A stretch of 54,328 nt of DNA, from NCBI GenBank assembly GCA_009929775.1, contig RZZS01000007.1, positions 1 to 54,328 on the forward strand, given 5' to 3'. Positions 1-8,583 of the stretch are shown here, in pieces; the first letter of the stretch is position 1, and each line of letters opens with the position of its first letter. Under the pieces are notes generated by a model. It saw only the letters and a list, made by a program, of their open reading frames with translations. It was not told where the DNA came from and searched no databases. The translations under genes and the position numbers were made by a program. The stretch comes from Alphaproteobacteria bacterium. GTDB lineage: Bacteria; Pseudomonadota; Alphaproteobacteria; Micavibrionales; Micavibrionaceae.

Positions 1-868
1 TGTCGGCGCGATTTTCGAATATCTTGAGGTGGCGCACGGCTTGATTGATGAGCATCTGGGCGCGTTGGCGAGCTTCTTCCTTGCCAAGGGTTGAGACGAA
101 CGTCGCCTTTCCGGCCTTTTCGTCCTGATTGGCGGGCTTGCCGGTCTGGTCCGGATCGGCCTCGACGTCGAGGATGTCGTCTGTGACCTGAAAGGCGAGA
201 CCGAGGTCGAAGGCGTAGTTGGCAAGAGCCCGGCGTTGCGGCTCGCTGGCCTTGCCGAGGATGGCTCCGGCTTCGCAGGCAAAGGCCATCAGTTTGCCGG
301 TTTTCATGCGTTGCAGGCGGCTAATCGTGCCAAGGTCGAATTCCTGTTTTTCGCCGATCAGGTCGAGCATCTGCCCGCCGACCATGCCGTTTGCCCCGGC
401 GGCCCTCGCCAGGCAGTTCACGAGTTCGCAGCGTACGCGCGGGTCTTCGTGAGTATCCGGGTCGGTCAGAACCTCGAATGCGAGCGTCAGAAGAGCGTCA
501 CCTGCCAGAAGGGCGGTGGCCTCGTTATAGGAGACATGCACGGTCGGCTTGCCGCGGCGGGTTTCCGAATTGTCCATCGCGGGCAGATCATCGTGGATAA
601 GCGAATAGCAATGCACGAATTCAAGCGCCGCGGCGGCGCGGCGGGCGCGCATCGGGTCGACGCCGAACAGGCGGGCGGCGTTCATGAGCAAGAACGGTCG
701 CAGGCGCTTGCCGCCATTCAGGGTGCCGTGCCGCATGGCGGCATACAGAGGCTGCTCTGGCAGGTCCGATTCGGGCAGGAGCCGCTCGATCGTCTGGTTG
801 ACGTTGGCGACTGTTTCGTCCATTTGAGCCTGAAGGTCAATGCTGGCTTCTCTTGGTGAGGGGGCCAT
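1..868 (-). CDS. ispA: Polyprenyl (farnesyl/geranyl) diphosphate synthase, 3' end cut by window
   Basis: Class I trans-prenyltransferase that condenses isopentenyl diphosphate with allylic diphosphates to give farnesyl (or geranylgeranyl) diphosphate for ubiquinone and undecaprenol synthesis in the cytoplasm. Translating the reverse strand from the ATG at 868 gives an uninterrupted frame of 289 residues to the window edge. GGKRLRP lies at residues 52-58. The first aspartate-rich motif DDLPAMDN is at 93-100, and the second, DDILDVEAD, is near residue 230; both bind the magnesium-diphosphate. The family is about 290-305 residues long, so only the last few are missing. The start lies 6 bases after the xseB stop, an order common in proteobacteria, where dxs often follows. 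Chain-length specificity cannot be read from this; farnesyl synthase is the default by context. Confidence 0.93.
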   Translation of the reverse strand, partial: MAPSPREASIDLQAQMDETVANVNQTIERLLPESDLPEQPLYAAMRHGTLNGGKRLRPFLLMNAARLFGVDPMRARRAAAALEFVHCYSLIHDDLPAMDNSETRRGKPTVHVSYNEATALLAGDALLTLAFEVLTDPDTHEDPRVRCELVNCLARAAGANGMVGGQMLDLIGEKQEFDLGTISRLQRMKTGKLMAFACEAGAILGKASEPQRRALANYAFDLGLAFQVTDDILDVEADPDQTGKPANQDEKAGKATFVSTLGKEEARQRAQMLINQAVRHLKIFENRAD

Positions 869-874
869 GCCGGT

Positions 875-1117
875 TTACTCCTCTTCAAAGGGCGCCGTTT
901 GAAGGCGGCCATCTTCGGTTACTGTGATTTTCTCGATCTTGGACTGGGCCTCATGGAGTTTCTTTTCGCAATGCTTGCGCAAGGCAACGCCCCGTTCATA
1001 ATCGCTGATGGATTTCTCGAGGGGTGCCTTTCCCGTCTCAAGGTCGCTGACAATGGATTGCAGCTCCTGCAAGGCTTCTTCAAAGCTCAGTTGGTCTATG
1101 GGCTTTTGCTCCGCCAT
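875..1117 (-). CDS. xseB: Exodeoxyribonuclease VII small subunit
   Basis: Small helical subunit of exonuclease VII, which degrades single-stranded DNA to oligonucleotides together with several copies acting on XseA. The 80-residue product is the usual length. It shows the family signature: the SFEEALQELQSIVSDLE helix near residues 11-27, then LEKSISDYERGVALRKHCEKKL (in part) in the second helix. The acidic tail ends in FEEE. The gene is immediately upstream of ispA with a 6-base gap, so the two are almost certainly co-transcribed on the minus strand. xseA is not in the window. Confidence 0.93.
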   Translation of the reverse strand: MAEQKPIDQLSFEEALQELQSIVSDLETGKAPLEKSISDYERGVALRKHCEKKLHEAQSKIEKITVTEDGRLQTAPFEEE

Positions 1118-1244
1118 TCCTCTCCCCGAATATGGATTTGCGCGTCGGAGTTTACGCCAGAAGGGGGCAAACTACAAGGAAACCATGCAAAAAGCGCGCA
1201 CCAGTTCGGAGATATTAACAAAACAATTCGGGAACATTTGCGGG

Positions 1245-1250
1245 TATACT
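1245..1250 (+). promoter_or_regulatory. Possible -10 element (TATACT) for the small gene at 1290
   Basis: TATACT matches the sigma-70 -10 hexamer at five of six positions and sits 39 bases before the ATG at 1290. No clear TTGACA-like -35 is present at 16-18 bases upstream. This is a weak call that rests mainly on position. Confidence 0.3.
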
Positions 1251-1289
1251 GAAAAGGTAGGTTAGGGATTTCGTGTGAAGGAGGTTTGC

Positions 1290-1448
1290 ATGTACTCGCA
1301 TGGTGTTTTCGAAGCAGAAAAAACTCACCTTAAGAAGCTGGATCTGCTGGCCATGAGTGTCGAGCGCAAGAAGGACGAAATGAGCGACCGCGAGATCCGT
1401 AAGGTCCTTTTTCGCCGCCCGCGTCAGCGCAGCACGGCGCACTTTTAG
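1290..1448 (+). CDS. Small basic protein of 52 residues, unknown function
   Basis: The ATG at 1290 follows a strong ribosome site (GAAGGAGG at 1277-1284, 5 bases before the start) and opens a 52-codon frame ending TAG at 1448. A perfect rho-independent terminator stands 31 bases later, so the gene looks like a complete monocistronic unit. The product has no signal peptide or membrane segment. It is highly charged: a Lys/Glu-rich middle (ERKKDEMSDREIRK) and an Arg-rich end (LFRRPRQRSTAHF), and it is likely helical. I do not recognise the family. A small nucleic-acid-binding or regulatory protein is possible but is only an inference from charge. Confidence 0.6.
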   Translation: MYSHGVFEAEKTHLKKLDLLAMSVERKKDEMSDREIRKVLFRRPRQRSTAHF

Positions 1449-1479
1449 AATTCCTCTTCTTGTGTGACTCGGTACCCGT

Positions 1480-1504
1480 AAAACCCGCCTGTCAGGCGGG
1501 TTTT
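1480..1504 (+). terminator. Rho-independent terminator
   Basis: AAAACCCGCC, loop TGTCA, GGCGGGTTTT: a perfect 10-bp stem whose GC core (CCCGCC/GGCGGG) is followed by four T. It ends the 52-codon gene and separates it from the FkbM gene. Confidence 0.85.
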
Positions 1505-1567
1505 GTCTTTGCTCATATCAGAGGCGTGATATAATCCGGTCGGTTTCAACCGCGGGCATCGAGGGAA

Positions 1568-2398
1568 ATGAGCCGAATTCTTGCGAAGGCTATATGGGGG
1601 GTAACGCAAGCTGCCACGTTTCCGCTATCCCGGCGATACCGCGACAGGACGGCAGCCCGGCTGAGCGGTCTCCTTTCGTCTGGGGGCATCCGGGAGGTCA
1701 TGACAGAGAAGGGAGCTTTGCGGTTCTATGCGACACGCAGCGTTCATACTGTATCCTACGTGCGGAACTTCGGGAGAGAAGAGCCGGAGACGCTTCGGTG
1801 GATAGACGAGTATGTTTCGAAAGGCTCTGTTTTGTGGGACGTGGGCGCAAATATCGGCCTCTATTCCGCCTATGCCGGACTCTCCGAGGGAGTGCGGGTC
1901 TTCGCTTTTGAGCCGAGCGCGCTGAATTTCGGACTTTTGGCGGAGAATCTCGGCATCAACGGTCTTTCAAACGTATTTCCGATGTGCGTTGCCCTGTCGG
2001 ATGAAACCAAGATCGACCAACTCCATATCCGAGACCTCGAGGTTGGTCACGCCTGCAACTCGATCGGGAATCCGGAAACCCAATTTGCATCGTTCAATCC
2101 TGTTTTCATGCAGGCAGTTCCATGTTTTCGCGCCGATGATATTACCAGAGTGCTTGGCGTCCCCGTTCCTGCGAACATCAAGCTGGATGTCGACGGAGCG
2201 GAGCCTCTCATTCTCGCCGGCGCAACCGGAATTTTGAAGGAGGTCGGATCCGTTCTGGTCGAGGTACAGGGGCGCAACGAGAAAAACGCCGAGGCACTCA
2301 TTGACGCGCCGTTGCGGCAAGCGGGGCTGGTCGAGGATACAGGCTGGCGCACGGAAGGTTCGGGCCGTAACCGGCTTTACGTTCGTCCTTCAAGGTGA
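1568..2398 (+). CDS. FkbM family S-adenosylmethionine-dependent methyltransferase
   Basis: Predicted O-methyltransferase of the FkbM family, which methylates sugars or other hydroxyls of glycans, glycolipids and secondary metabolites; the substrate here is unknown. The SAM-binding motif I is LWDVGANIGLYSAYAGL near residues 90-106. It is followed by VFAFEPSALNFGLLAENL, with the acidic residue of motif II, and by the family hallmark IKLDVDGAEPLILAGA near residues 203-218. The 276-residue length fits. GAGGGA just before the ATG at 1568 is the ribosome site. The gene ends 12 bases from the convergent deacetylase gene. No glycan locus surrounds it, so the role stays open. Confidence 0.85.
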   Translation: MSRILAKAIWGVTQAATFPLSRRYRDRTAARLSGLLSSGGIREVMTEKGALRFYATRSVHTVSYVRNFGREEPETLRWIDEYVSKGSVLWDVGANIGLYSAYAGLSEGVRVFAFEPSALNFGLLAENLGINGLSNVFPMCVALSDETKIDQLHIRDLEVGHACNSIGNPETQFASFNPVFMQAVPCFRADDITRVLGVPVPANIKLDVDGAEPLILAGATGILKEVGSVLVEVQGRNEKNAEALIDAPLRQAGLVEDTGWRTEGSGRNRLYVRPSR

Positions 2399-2410
2399 AG
2401 AACGGGGAGT

Positions 2411-3334
2411 TCAGGCTGTGAGCGCGAGAAGGTGGGCGGCAACCGAGCTTCTTAGTGCATCGATGTCGTAACCGCCTTCGAGAACGGAAACGATTCGCCC
2501 CTGGCAGCGCTCGTCGGCGATTTCCGCGATCCGTTCGGTGATCCATGCGAAATCGTCTTCGGTGAGGTTGATTCCCGCGAGCGGGTCTTCGAAATGAGCG
2601 TCAAATCCGGCCGAGAGAATAATCAGTTCGGGATTAAAGCGCCTCAGGGCGGGGAAACCTTCCGATTCGTACAGCGCGCGAAATTCGTGTGAACCGGAGC
2701 CTTCAGGCATCGGCAAATTCAGGAGGCATCCTTCCATATTGTCTTCCCTCCGCCCGCTGCCGGGGTAGAGCGGATGTTGATGGGAGGAGATATACAAAAT
2801 GTCGTCTGCTTTGAGCGCAAGAGCCTGCGTTCCGTTGCCGTGATGAACATCGAAATCCACGATCGCGACCCGGCGGATCCCCTTTCGAGACTGCGCGTAA
2901 CGGGCAGCGATGGCGGCGTTGTTCAGCACGCAAAAACCGCAGGCGCGGTCGGCTTCCGCGTGGTGGCCGGGCGGCCTCGCGGCGCAGAATGCCCGCCGGT
3001 ATTTCCCGGCGAGGACGTCGTCGACGGCAAGGCAAGCGGCTCCGGCGGCGCGCAGGGCGGCTCTCCAGCTGTCCGGACTGGCCATCGTGTCCTCTTCGAG
3101 CGCCGTCAGGCCCGTTGCCGGAATGGATTCTTTTATGACCTCGATATACGATTCGTCGTGGACGAGACGTAGCCATTCTTCAGACGCCTCCGGAGCTTCG
3201 ACGAACGGGAATTCGTTGAACGGCGCTTCGCGCAGCAGCGAAAGAATGGCATGTAGCCGCGCCGGACTTTCCGGATGCGCCGGACCCGTCTGGTGCGAAA
3301 GGCACATTTTGTGACTGTAAATGGCGCAGCTCAT
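2411..3334 (-). CDS. Histone deacetylase / acetylpolyamine amidohydrolase family protein
   Basis: Zinc-dependent arginase-fold deacetylase of the class II HDAC-like bacterial group; known members act on acetylpolyamines or other acetylated small molecules or lysines. Visible motifs: RPPGHHAE (catalytic histidine pair) near residue 124, DFDVHHGNGTQ (zinc ligands Asp and His) near 164, SAGFDAHFEDPL (zinc-ligand Asp) near 246, and LEGGYD near 289. All catalytic residues appear intact in 307 residues. The start codon is only 10 bases from the start of the divergently transcribed phosphoesterase, so each promoter must lie inside the other gene or one start is misplaced. The substrate is not deducible. 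Confidence 0.9.
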   Translation of the reverse strand: MSCAIYSHKMCLSHQTGPAHPESPARLHAILSLLREAPFNEFPFVEAPEASEEWLRLVHDESYIEVIKESIPATGLTALEEDTMASPDSWRAALRAAGAACLAVDDVLAGKYRRAFCAARPPGHHAEADRACGFCVLNNAAIAARYAQSRKGIRRVAIVDFDVHHGNGTQALALKADDILYISSHQHPLYPGSGRREDNMEGCLLNLPMPEGSGSHEFRALYESEGFPALRRFNPELIILSAGFDAHFEDPLAGINLTEDDFAWITERIAEIADERCQGRIVSVLEGGYDIDALRSSVAAHLLALTA

Positions 3335-3344
3335 GTCCTAAATT

Positions 3345-4109
3345 ATGCTGATGGAACCCGGTTATTCAATAGAAAATGGCGTGCGTGTCTATGCGATCGG
3401 GGACGTTCACGGCTGTGTTGCCGCTCTTGACGCTATGCATGCGCTGATCGACGAAGATATTTCCACCTTCCCCGTGGAGCGCCCTTGCGTGGTCTATCTG
3501 GGGGATTTCGTCGATCGCGGCCCGGACAGCGCCGGAGTTGTCGAGCGGCTCGTCCAACGCTCCCACCGCCGGGACGGGATCCGGCGTTACTTTCTTAAAG
3601 GAAATCACGAAGCGGCAATGCTTGCCTTTCCAAAAGATCCGGTCTTTGTTGAGTGGCTCCGCTACGGCGGCATCCAGACCCTGGAAAGTTACGGGATTGG
3701 TGTTGAAAACCGTCTGGCCCCGCTTCCCTCCGAACTGGAGCGGCTGGGGCAGAGACTGACGGACAGTGTGCCGACATCGCACCTTCGCTTCCTGAGCGCT
3801 CTCGAGACGAGCGTGACGATCGGTGGCTATCTTTTCGTTCATGCGGGCATTCGTCCTGGTGTCCCTCTGGCTGCGCAGGAGGAACGGGATTTGATAGAAA
3901 TCCGCGAACCGTTTCTGTCCTGCGAGGATCTGCATGAATGGCGAGTCGTCTACGGCCATTCCGCGTATGACGAGCCGTTCGTCAGACCGAACCGGATCGG
4001 TATCGATACGCGCTGTGTATTTGGTGGAAAGCTCAGTTGTCTTGTCGCGGAGGGGCGTGGTATCCGGTTTTTGTCAGTGTCGCCACACGGGGAGCGGTTG
4101 GAAGAATGA
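3345..4109 (+). CDS. Metallophosphoesterase, PPP-type serine/threonine phosphatase-like
   Basis: Calcineurin-like metallophosphatase. The metal-binding motifs are in order: GDVHGC (residues 19-24), GDFVDRGPDS (53-62) and GNHE (86-89), with later histidines in LFVHAGIRP and YGHSAYD. This arrangement is that of bacterial PrpA/PrpB or ApaH-like phosphatases, acting on phosphoproteins or dinucleoside polyphosphates. The length of 254 residues is slightly above the usual 215-240. The ATG at 3345 is used, but GTG at 3381, just before the conserved VYAIGDVHG, would leave room for promoters between this gene and the deacetylase. The stop overlaps the next start (ATGA), so it is translationally coupled to the epimerase gene. 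Confidence 0.87.
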   Translation: MLMEPGYSIENGVRVYAIGDVHGCVAALDAMHALIDEDISTFPVERPCVVYLGDFVDRGPDSAGVVERLVQRSHRRDGIRRYFLKGNHEAAMLAFPKDPVFVEWLRYGGIQTLESYGIGVENRLAPLPSELERLGQRLTDSVPTSHLRFLSALETSVTIGGYLFVHAGIRPGVPLAAQEERDLIEIREPFLSCEDLHEWRVVYGHSAYDEPFVRPNRIGIDTRCVFGGKLSCLVAEGRGIRFLSVSPHGERLEE

Positions 4110-5374
4110 AGCGAGGGACTTACACAACGGTGGACCAGCTTTCGCAACGCCTTCTGCGCCGGATCGTTCCGAAATGGTATCAGGCCTTTTGCGACCCCCG
4201 GACGGGGGGCTTTTACGAGCGACTCGGCCACGGATTCAGGCCGGAACTTACCGGCACCCGTCGCCTTTACTCCCAGTGCCGCCAGCTTGCGATCTACAGT
4301 CACGCAAGCCTTCAGCCGGAATGCCACTCCTTCCGACCGGATCTGACGCGTCATTTCGAGCATATTCTTCATTCTTACCGGGACGAAACGACGGGGGGAT
4401 GGAATTTCAGTCTCGACGACGAAGGGAGGCCGCTCGACAAAGCCAGCGACCTCTATGCGCTCAGCTTCGTTATCTTCTCATTTTCCCACTACTACCGGTC
4501 GACAGGCGACGCGCGCGCCAAAGTCGAAGCTCTGAGGACGCTGACGTTTATCGACGAACGGTTCCGCGTAGCCGGGCTGCCGGGGTTTATCGAAGCCCTG
4601 GACGCGGAGCTGCGCCCGGCGGCGCGCATGCGCCGTCAAAACCCGCATATGCATTTGCTTGAGGCCTGCCTGTTCGCCTTCGAAGCGCTGGGGGACGCAG
4701 TCTATTTGCAGCGGGCGGACGAGATTGTCGATCTTTTCTATGCGTACTTCTTCGATCCAGCGGCATCCCGCCTGTCCGAGTTTTATGACGATTCGCTGCG
4801 CCCACATCCGGAGAAAGGGACTATCCTCGAGCCCGGTCATTATTTTGAGTGGGTGTGGCTGCTGAAAAAGCACGGTGCGCACAGGCGTGGCGCGGACCAT
4901 GATGCGGCCTGCCGGATACTGCTCGGGTTCGCCAACCGCTTTGGCTGGGATCCCGACTTCGGCGGCATTTACGACGAAATCGGGCCGGACGGTGCAGTGG
5001 TGAAGGACACCAAACGGCTCTGGCCGTTTACGGAAGGGCTGAAGGCGAATGTTCTGATGCTGGATAGCGGCCTTGACAAACTTGCGCTGAAAGAACGTAT
5101 CGGGGAAATGATCGCCGTCTTCCGTGATTGCTACATGGAGGAACGCGGCTTCTGGACCGAGTGGCTGACGCGGGATCTCAAGCCCGCGACCGATTACATG
5201 CCGGGGACGACGCCGTACCACGTCTATTTCGGTATCATGGAGGCACGGGATGTGGTACGTGGGCGCGGACCGAGCGTTTCTCTCACCGGGAAGACCGAAA
5301 ACGCCCTTTATGGCTTGCGCCGCACGCTCTCGGAACGGGTCCGGTCGTTTCGGGCGACGATCGCCAGTCGGTAA
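4106..5374 (+). CDS. AGE family epimerase/isomerase (N-acylglucosamine 2-epimerase-like)
   Basis: Member of the (alpha/alpha)6-barrel family of N-acylglucosamine 2-epimerases, mannose/glucose isomerases and cellobiose epimerases. The 422-residue product has the typical pieces: CRQLAIYSHASLQ, HLLEACLFAFEAL, LEPGHYFEWVWLL with the conserved His-Glu pair, LWPFTEGLKA, and a terminal YHVYFGIMEA. The start is placed at the ATG at 4106, whose A-T-G-A overlaps the stop of the phosphatase gene; a longer reading from 4037 would run deep into that gene. Coupling with a phosphatase suggests sugar or sugar-phosphate metabolism, but the exact substrate (mannose, GlcNAc or other) cannot be told. Confidence 0.85.
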   Translation: MKRGTYTTVDQLSQRLLRRIVPKWYQAFCDPRTGGFYERLGHGFRPELTGTRRLYSQCRQLAIYSHASLQPECHSFRPDLTRHFEHILHSYRDETTGGWNFSLDDEGRPLDKASDLYALSFVIFSFSHYYRSTGDARAKVEALRTLTFIDERFRVAGLPGFIEALDAELRPAARMRRQNPHMHLLEACLFAFEALGDAVYLQRADEIVDLFYAYFFDPAASRLSEFYDDSLRPHPEKGTILEPGHYFEWVWLLKKHGAHRRGADHDAACRILLGFANRFGWDPDFGGIYDEIGPDGAVVKDTKRLWPFTEGLKANVLMLDSGLDKLALKERIGEMIAVFRDCYMEERGFWTEWLTRDLKPATDYMPGTTPYHVYFGIMEARDVVRGRGPSVSLTGKTENALYGLRRTLSERVRSFRATIASR

Positions 5375-5428
5375 GTGGATGTGCCGCAAAGACTGCGGGT
5401 GTCGCCGTTTTTCAGCCGCTGTTTTGCC

Positions 5429-6529
5429 CTACAGTGCCGGTTCCGTAAGATCGATTACCGCAGGCTTTGCGGTTTCCGGTGATGTCTCCGGCTTTTTCAA
5501 TTCTTCCGGTTCCGGTTCCGGTTCCGGTGCCGGTTCCGGTTCCGGTTCCGGTGCCGGAGGAGCCATCTCCACTCGTTCGGCTGGCGTTTCCGGGGGGGCG
5601 GCGACGGGCTCAAGGCCACTCGAAGGTGGTTGGACGTCCGGTTCGTTCACCGGAACAGGCGCCGTGCTTTGAACGCGTGCCTCGTTGCGCAGCGAAGCGC
5701 CGATCGGGTCGCGACTTGCTTGCGGCGAAACCGGCTTGGCCGGAGCCGGGGTTGGCGGCGTGGCGAAACCGGCAGGCGCGATTGGGGGAACCGAAACCTG
5801 CTTCGGCGGGGATGCCGGGGCAGGCTCGATCGGTTGGATGTTTGTCGCCGCTCCTTGCGGTTTCCACGGCGTCACAACCGGTTCCGGCGGGGGCGCGTCC
5901 TGCAGGGCGCGGTTATAGGCGAGCTGGTCGTCCGAAAGCTGGAAACCGATCAGGATCGCGTAGTCGGGGCCGTCCGTGATTTGCTCGAGCGGAACGATCT
6001 GGCGCAGTGTTTCCCGGTATTCCATCGCGCCCTGATCTGCGGGGAACGACATCGACGCGGCGAACACTTCCTTGGCGACAATTTCATCTTCCGGGTTCGT
6101 GACGGCGAGGAAATAGGGATAGGCGAAATTGGGCTTGTCGCCCTTGTAGATTTTCGACCGGGGCCCGAGTCGGCTGCTGAAGGCGAGAGTCATCTGGACG
6201 GCGACACTGCCATGCTCCGGGCTGTAGACGCAGCTTGTACGCTCCACCTCCATGGTCGCCGCGGAAACAAGGGTCGTATCGGACGGCTGTTCCATGTCTG
6301 TGAATTCATGCAGCATGCCGAGGTCGGGCACGATGTTCACCTGAGGACAGGTATGGATGCCGTCCATGCTGAGAACGGCTTCTTCGGCCGGTGGTTCCCC
6401 GCCCGAAAAGCTCGGCATTTTGATGTCGCTCAAGGACTGGCGGAATTCGTCGAAGCTCGTCTGGCATGCCGCCAGCGGCAGGAGGGCTGCGGCACACAAC
6501 AAACGGACCAAAAGTTTTCTTCCTGGCAT
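5429..6529 (-). CDS. Putative lipoprotein with Pro/Glu-rich C-terminal tail
   Basis: From the ATG at 6529 the product starts [22 protein letters not shown], a signal peptide ending in a lipobox with Cys22 as the lipidated residue. An in-frame ATG at 6568 is less likely because it has no ribosome site and puts 13 polar residues before the signal. Residues about 50-210 form an ordered domain with spaced cysteines. The rest is disordered and Pro/Ala/Glu-rich, including a (P-E)n tract encoded by a GGTTCC-like hexamer repeat near 5507-5560 on the plus strand. Such tails often span the cell wall or periplasm. The function is not recognised. It is convergent with the epimerase gene and divergent from ispH. 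Confidence 0.75.
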   Translation of the reverse strand: MPGRKLLVRLLCAAALLPLAACQTSFDEFRQSLSDIKMPSFSGGEPPAEEAVLSMDGIHTCPQVNIVPDLGMLHEFTDMEQPSDTTLVSAATMEVERTSCVYSPEHGSVAVQMTLAFSSRLGPRSKIYKGDKPNFAYPYFLAVTNPEDEIVAKEVFAASMSFPADQGAMEYRETLRQIVPLEQITDGPDYAILIGFQLSDDQLAYNRALQDAPPPEPVVTPWKPQGAATNIQPIEPAPASPPKQVSVPPIAPAGFATPPTPAPAKPVSPQASRDPIGASLRNEARVQSTAPVPVNEPDVQPPSSGLEPVAAPPETPAERVEMAPPAPEPEPEPAPEPEPEPEELKKPETSPETAKPAVIDLTEPAL

Positions 6530-6649
6530 CTCGCTCTGGGCTCCTGGTTTTCTTGTTCCGAAAGACATTACGGGAGAGGCGAGGCCAAGGCAAGAGCTTG
6601 CCAGAGGGACTCCACAACCGTATATACGAGGTTACCGGAGAAGTGCGGC

Positions 6650-7606
6650 ATGGAAAAGACACGGAAACATATGAAGATTCTTCTGGCCAGTCCGCGGGGC
6701 TTTTGTGCGGGCGTAGACCGGGCAATCCAGATCGTCGAGCGCACGCTGGAAAAGCATGGTGCACCGGTCTACGTCCGGCATGAGATCGTCCATAATCGAT
6801 TTGTGGTCGAGGGGCTGCGCGCGAAAGGGGCCGTTTTCGTCGAGGAGCTTTCGGAAATTCCGGACGACGGTCGCCCGGTTATTTTTTCGGCGCATGGCGT
6901 GCCGAAGTCGGTTCCAGAAGAGGCGCGAAGCCGGGAGATGTTCTTCATCGACGCGACCTGTCCGCTGGTGAGCAAGGTTCACCGCGAGGCCGAGCGACAT
7001 TTTCGCGACGGTCGCGACATTATTCTGATCGGCCACGCCGGGCATCCAGAGGTCGTCGGCACGATGGGGCAGTTGCCAGACGGAGCCGTGCAACTCGTCG
7101 AGACGCTTGAGGACGTGGCCGGTCTGACCCCGAAGGATTCCGGCAATCTGGCCTGGTGCTCGCAGACGACGCTCTCGGTGGACGACACGGCCGACATCGT
7201 CGCGGCGCTCAAGGCGCGCTTTCCGGATATCGCCGGGCCGCACCGGGAGGATATCTGTTACGCCACCACGAACCGGCAGGAGGCCGTCAAGACCATCGCG
7301 CCGCTGGCGCAGGCGCTCATCGTTATTGGCGCCCCCAACTCTTCCAACTCAAATCGCCTCGTCGAGGTCGCAAAGGCCCATGGCTGTCCGCGCGCCCTTC
7401 TGGTCCAGCGCGCGGGCGATATTGACTGGAGAGAATTTCGGGGGCTTGAGCGCGTCGCTCTGACCGCGGGTGCGAGTGCGCCGGAAGTGCTCGTCGAGGA
7501 AGTTATCGACAGCGCGCGCGCGTTTTTCGATGTAGAGGTTGAGGAGATCGCAATTAAAGAGGAAAATGTCGTTTTCCAGCTTCCTCGATCTTTGAGAGCA
7601 GTTTAA
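6650..7606 (+). CDS. ispH: 4-hydroxy-3-methylbut-2-enyl diphosphate reductase
   Basis: Last enzyme of the MEP isoprenoid pathway, reducing HMBPP to isopentenyl and dimethylallyl diphosphate with a [4Fe-4S] cluster. The three cluster cysteines are in GFCAGV (Cys19), DATCPLVSK and [10 protein letters not shown]. The substrate-binding SSNSNRL motif and the His motifs HEIVHN and GHAGHPE are intact. The length of 318 residues is normal. The start at 6650 is preceded by GGAG at 6637-6640; ATG at 6671 ([10 protein letters not shown]) is the alternative. It heads an operon with thrB (1-base overlap), a membrane protein gene and rnhA. Together with ispA, isoprenoid synthesis is represented twice in the first 8 kb. 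Confidence 0.95.
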   Translation: MEKTRKHMKILLASPRGFCAGVDRAIQIVERTLEKHGAPVYVRHEIVHNRFVVEGLRAKGAVFVEELSEIPDDGRPVIFSAHGVPKSVPEEARSREMFFIDATCPLVSKVHREAERHFRDGRDIILIGHAGHPEVVGTMGQLPDGAVQLVETLEDVAGLTPKDSGNLAWCSQTTLSVDDTADIVAALKARFPDIAGPHREDICYATTNRQEAVKTIAPLAQALIVIGAPNSSNSNRLVEVAKAHGCPRALLVQRAGDIDWREFRGLERVALTAGASAPEVLVEEVIDSARAFFDVEVEEIAIKEENVVFQLPRSLRAV

Positions 7607-8583
7607 TGGCCGTATATACAAAAGTTCCCGAAGACGCCCTGCGAAGCTTTCTTCGGCAATATGACCTGGGAGAATTACGGTCTTGCGAGGGAATCGAACA
7701 GGGCGTCGAGAACAGCAATTTTCATCTGTTCACCACATCCGGGCGTTACATTCTGACGCTGTTCGAAAAGCGCGTGGATGAAAAGGACCTGCCTTTTTTC
7801 TTCGCTTTCAAGGAACATCTCGCCAAGGCGGGAATCGCTTGCCCTTCAGCGGTGGATTCCCGAAAGGGGACTGCAATCAACGTTCTCTGCGGTCGTCCAG
7901 CGGCGATTGTCACGTTTTTGGAAGGCGGGGACGTCAAGCCCGCGAACATCGCGGTTTCTCACTGCGCCCAGGTGGGGGAGGCTGTTGCCCGAATGCACCT
8001 CGCTGCCCGTAATTTTCCCCTGACCCGTGTGAACAGTGTCGGACTAGATGCATGGAAGTCACTTGCCTCCAGAACGGCTTCGCACGCGGACGATGTTGAA
8101 CCGGGGCTGGCCCGGTTCATCGCGGACGAATTGCGGTTCCTCGAGGCGAATTGGCCTCGAAACCTCCCGCGCGCAGCTGTGCATGTCGATATCTTTCCCG
8201 ACAACGTTTTTTTTCACGAAGGGCAGTTTGCAGGGATCATCGACTTTTATTTCGCCGCGACCGATTTTCTTGCCTACGATCTCGCGCTCGTCATAAACGC
8301 GTGGTGCTTTGATCCGGAAAACCGTTTTTCCGAAGCGCGTTACGATGCGTTGTTGAATGCGTATGAGAGTTTGCGCCCCCTGACGGAGGAAGAGCGGGCG
8401 AACATGACGCTTTTGTGCCGGGGGGCGGCGATGCGCATTCTCATGACGCGTCTCCACGACTGGGTATTTCATCCGCCGGGCGCGGTTGTGACGCCAAAGG
8501 ATCCCGCCGAATACATCGAGAAGCTTCGTTTTCACCAGCGTGGCGGGACGGAGGTTACGGCTCTCCTGGAGGCGTCGGAATGA
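7606..8583 (+). CDS. thrB: Homoserine kinase, APH-fold type
   Basis: Phosphorylates homoserine to O-phosphohomoserine in threonine synthesis. This is the aminoglycoside-phosphotransferase-fold form found in alphaproteobacteria and pseudomonads, not the GHMP-kinase form of E. coli. The N-lobe contains GIEQGVENSNFHL (nucleotide loop). The catalytic segment is VHVDIFPDNV with His193, Asp195 and Asn200, and the metal-binding Asp lies in IIDFYFAATD (211-220). The length of 325 residues matches the family. The ATG overlaps the last base of the ispH stop codon, and the stop overlaps the next start (ATGA), so the four genes are tightly coupled. Confidence 0.92.
   Translation: MAVYTKVPEDALRSFLRQYDLGELRSCEGIEQGVENSNFHLFTTSGRYILTLFEKRVDEKDLPFFFAFKEHLAKAGIACPSAVDSRKGTAINVLCGRPAAIVTFLEGGDVKPANIAVSHCAQVGEAVARMHLAARNFPLTRVNSVGLDAWKSLASRTASHADDVEPGLARFIADELRFLEANWPRNLPRAAVHVDIFPDNVFFHEGQFAGIIDFYFAATDFLAYDLALVINAWCFDPENRFSEARYDALLNAYESLRPLTEEERANMTLLCRGAAMRILMTRLHDWVFHPPGAVVTPKDPAEYIEKLRFHQRGGTEVTALLEASE

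Noticed and set aside
5507..5560. Short GGTTCC-type tandem repeat that could be mistaken for a satellite or CRISPR-like array.
   Set aside because: It codes for the alternating Pro-Glu tract of the lipoprotein on the minus strand, with period 6 and no spacers.
5630..6649. Upstream extension of the ispH frame, giving a 658-residue reading.
   Set aside because: The added part is Arg-rich shadow of the lipoprotein gene. The ribosome site and family start favour 6650.
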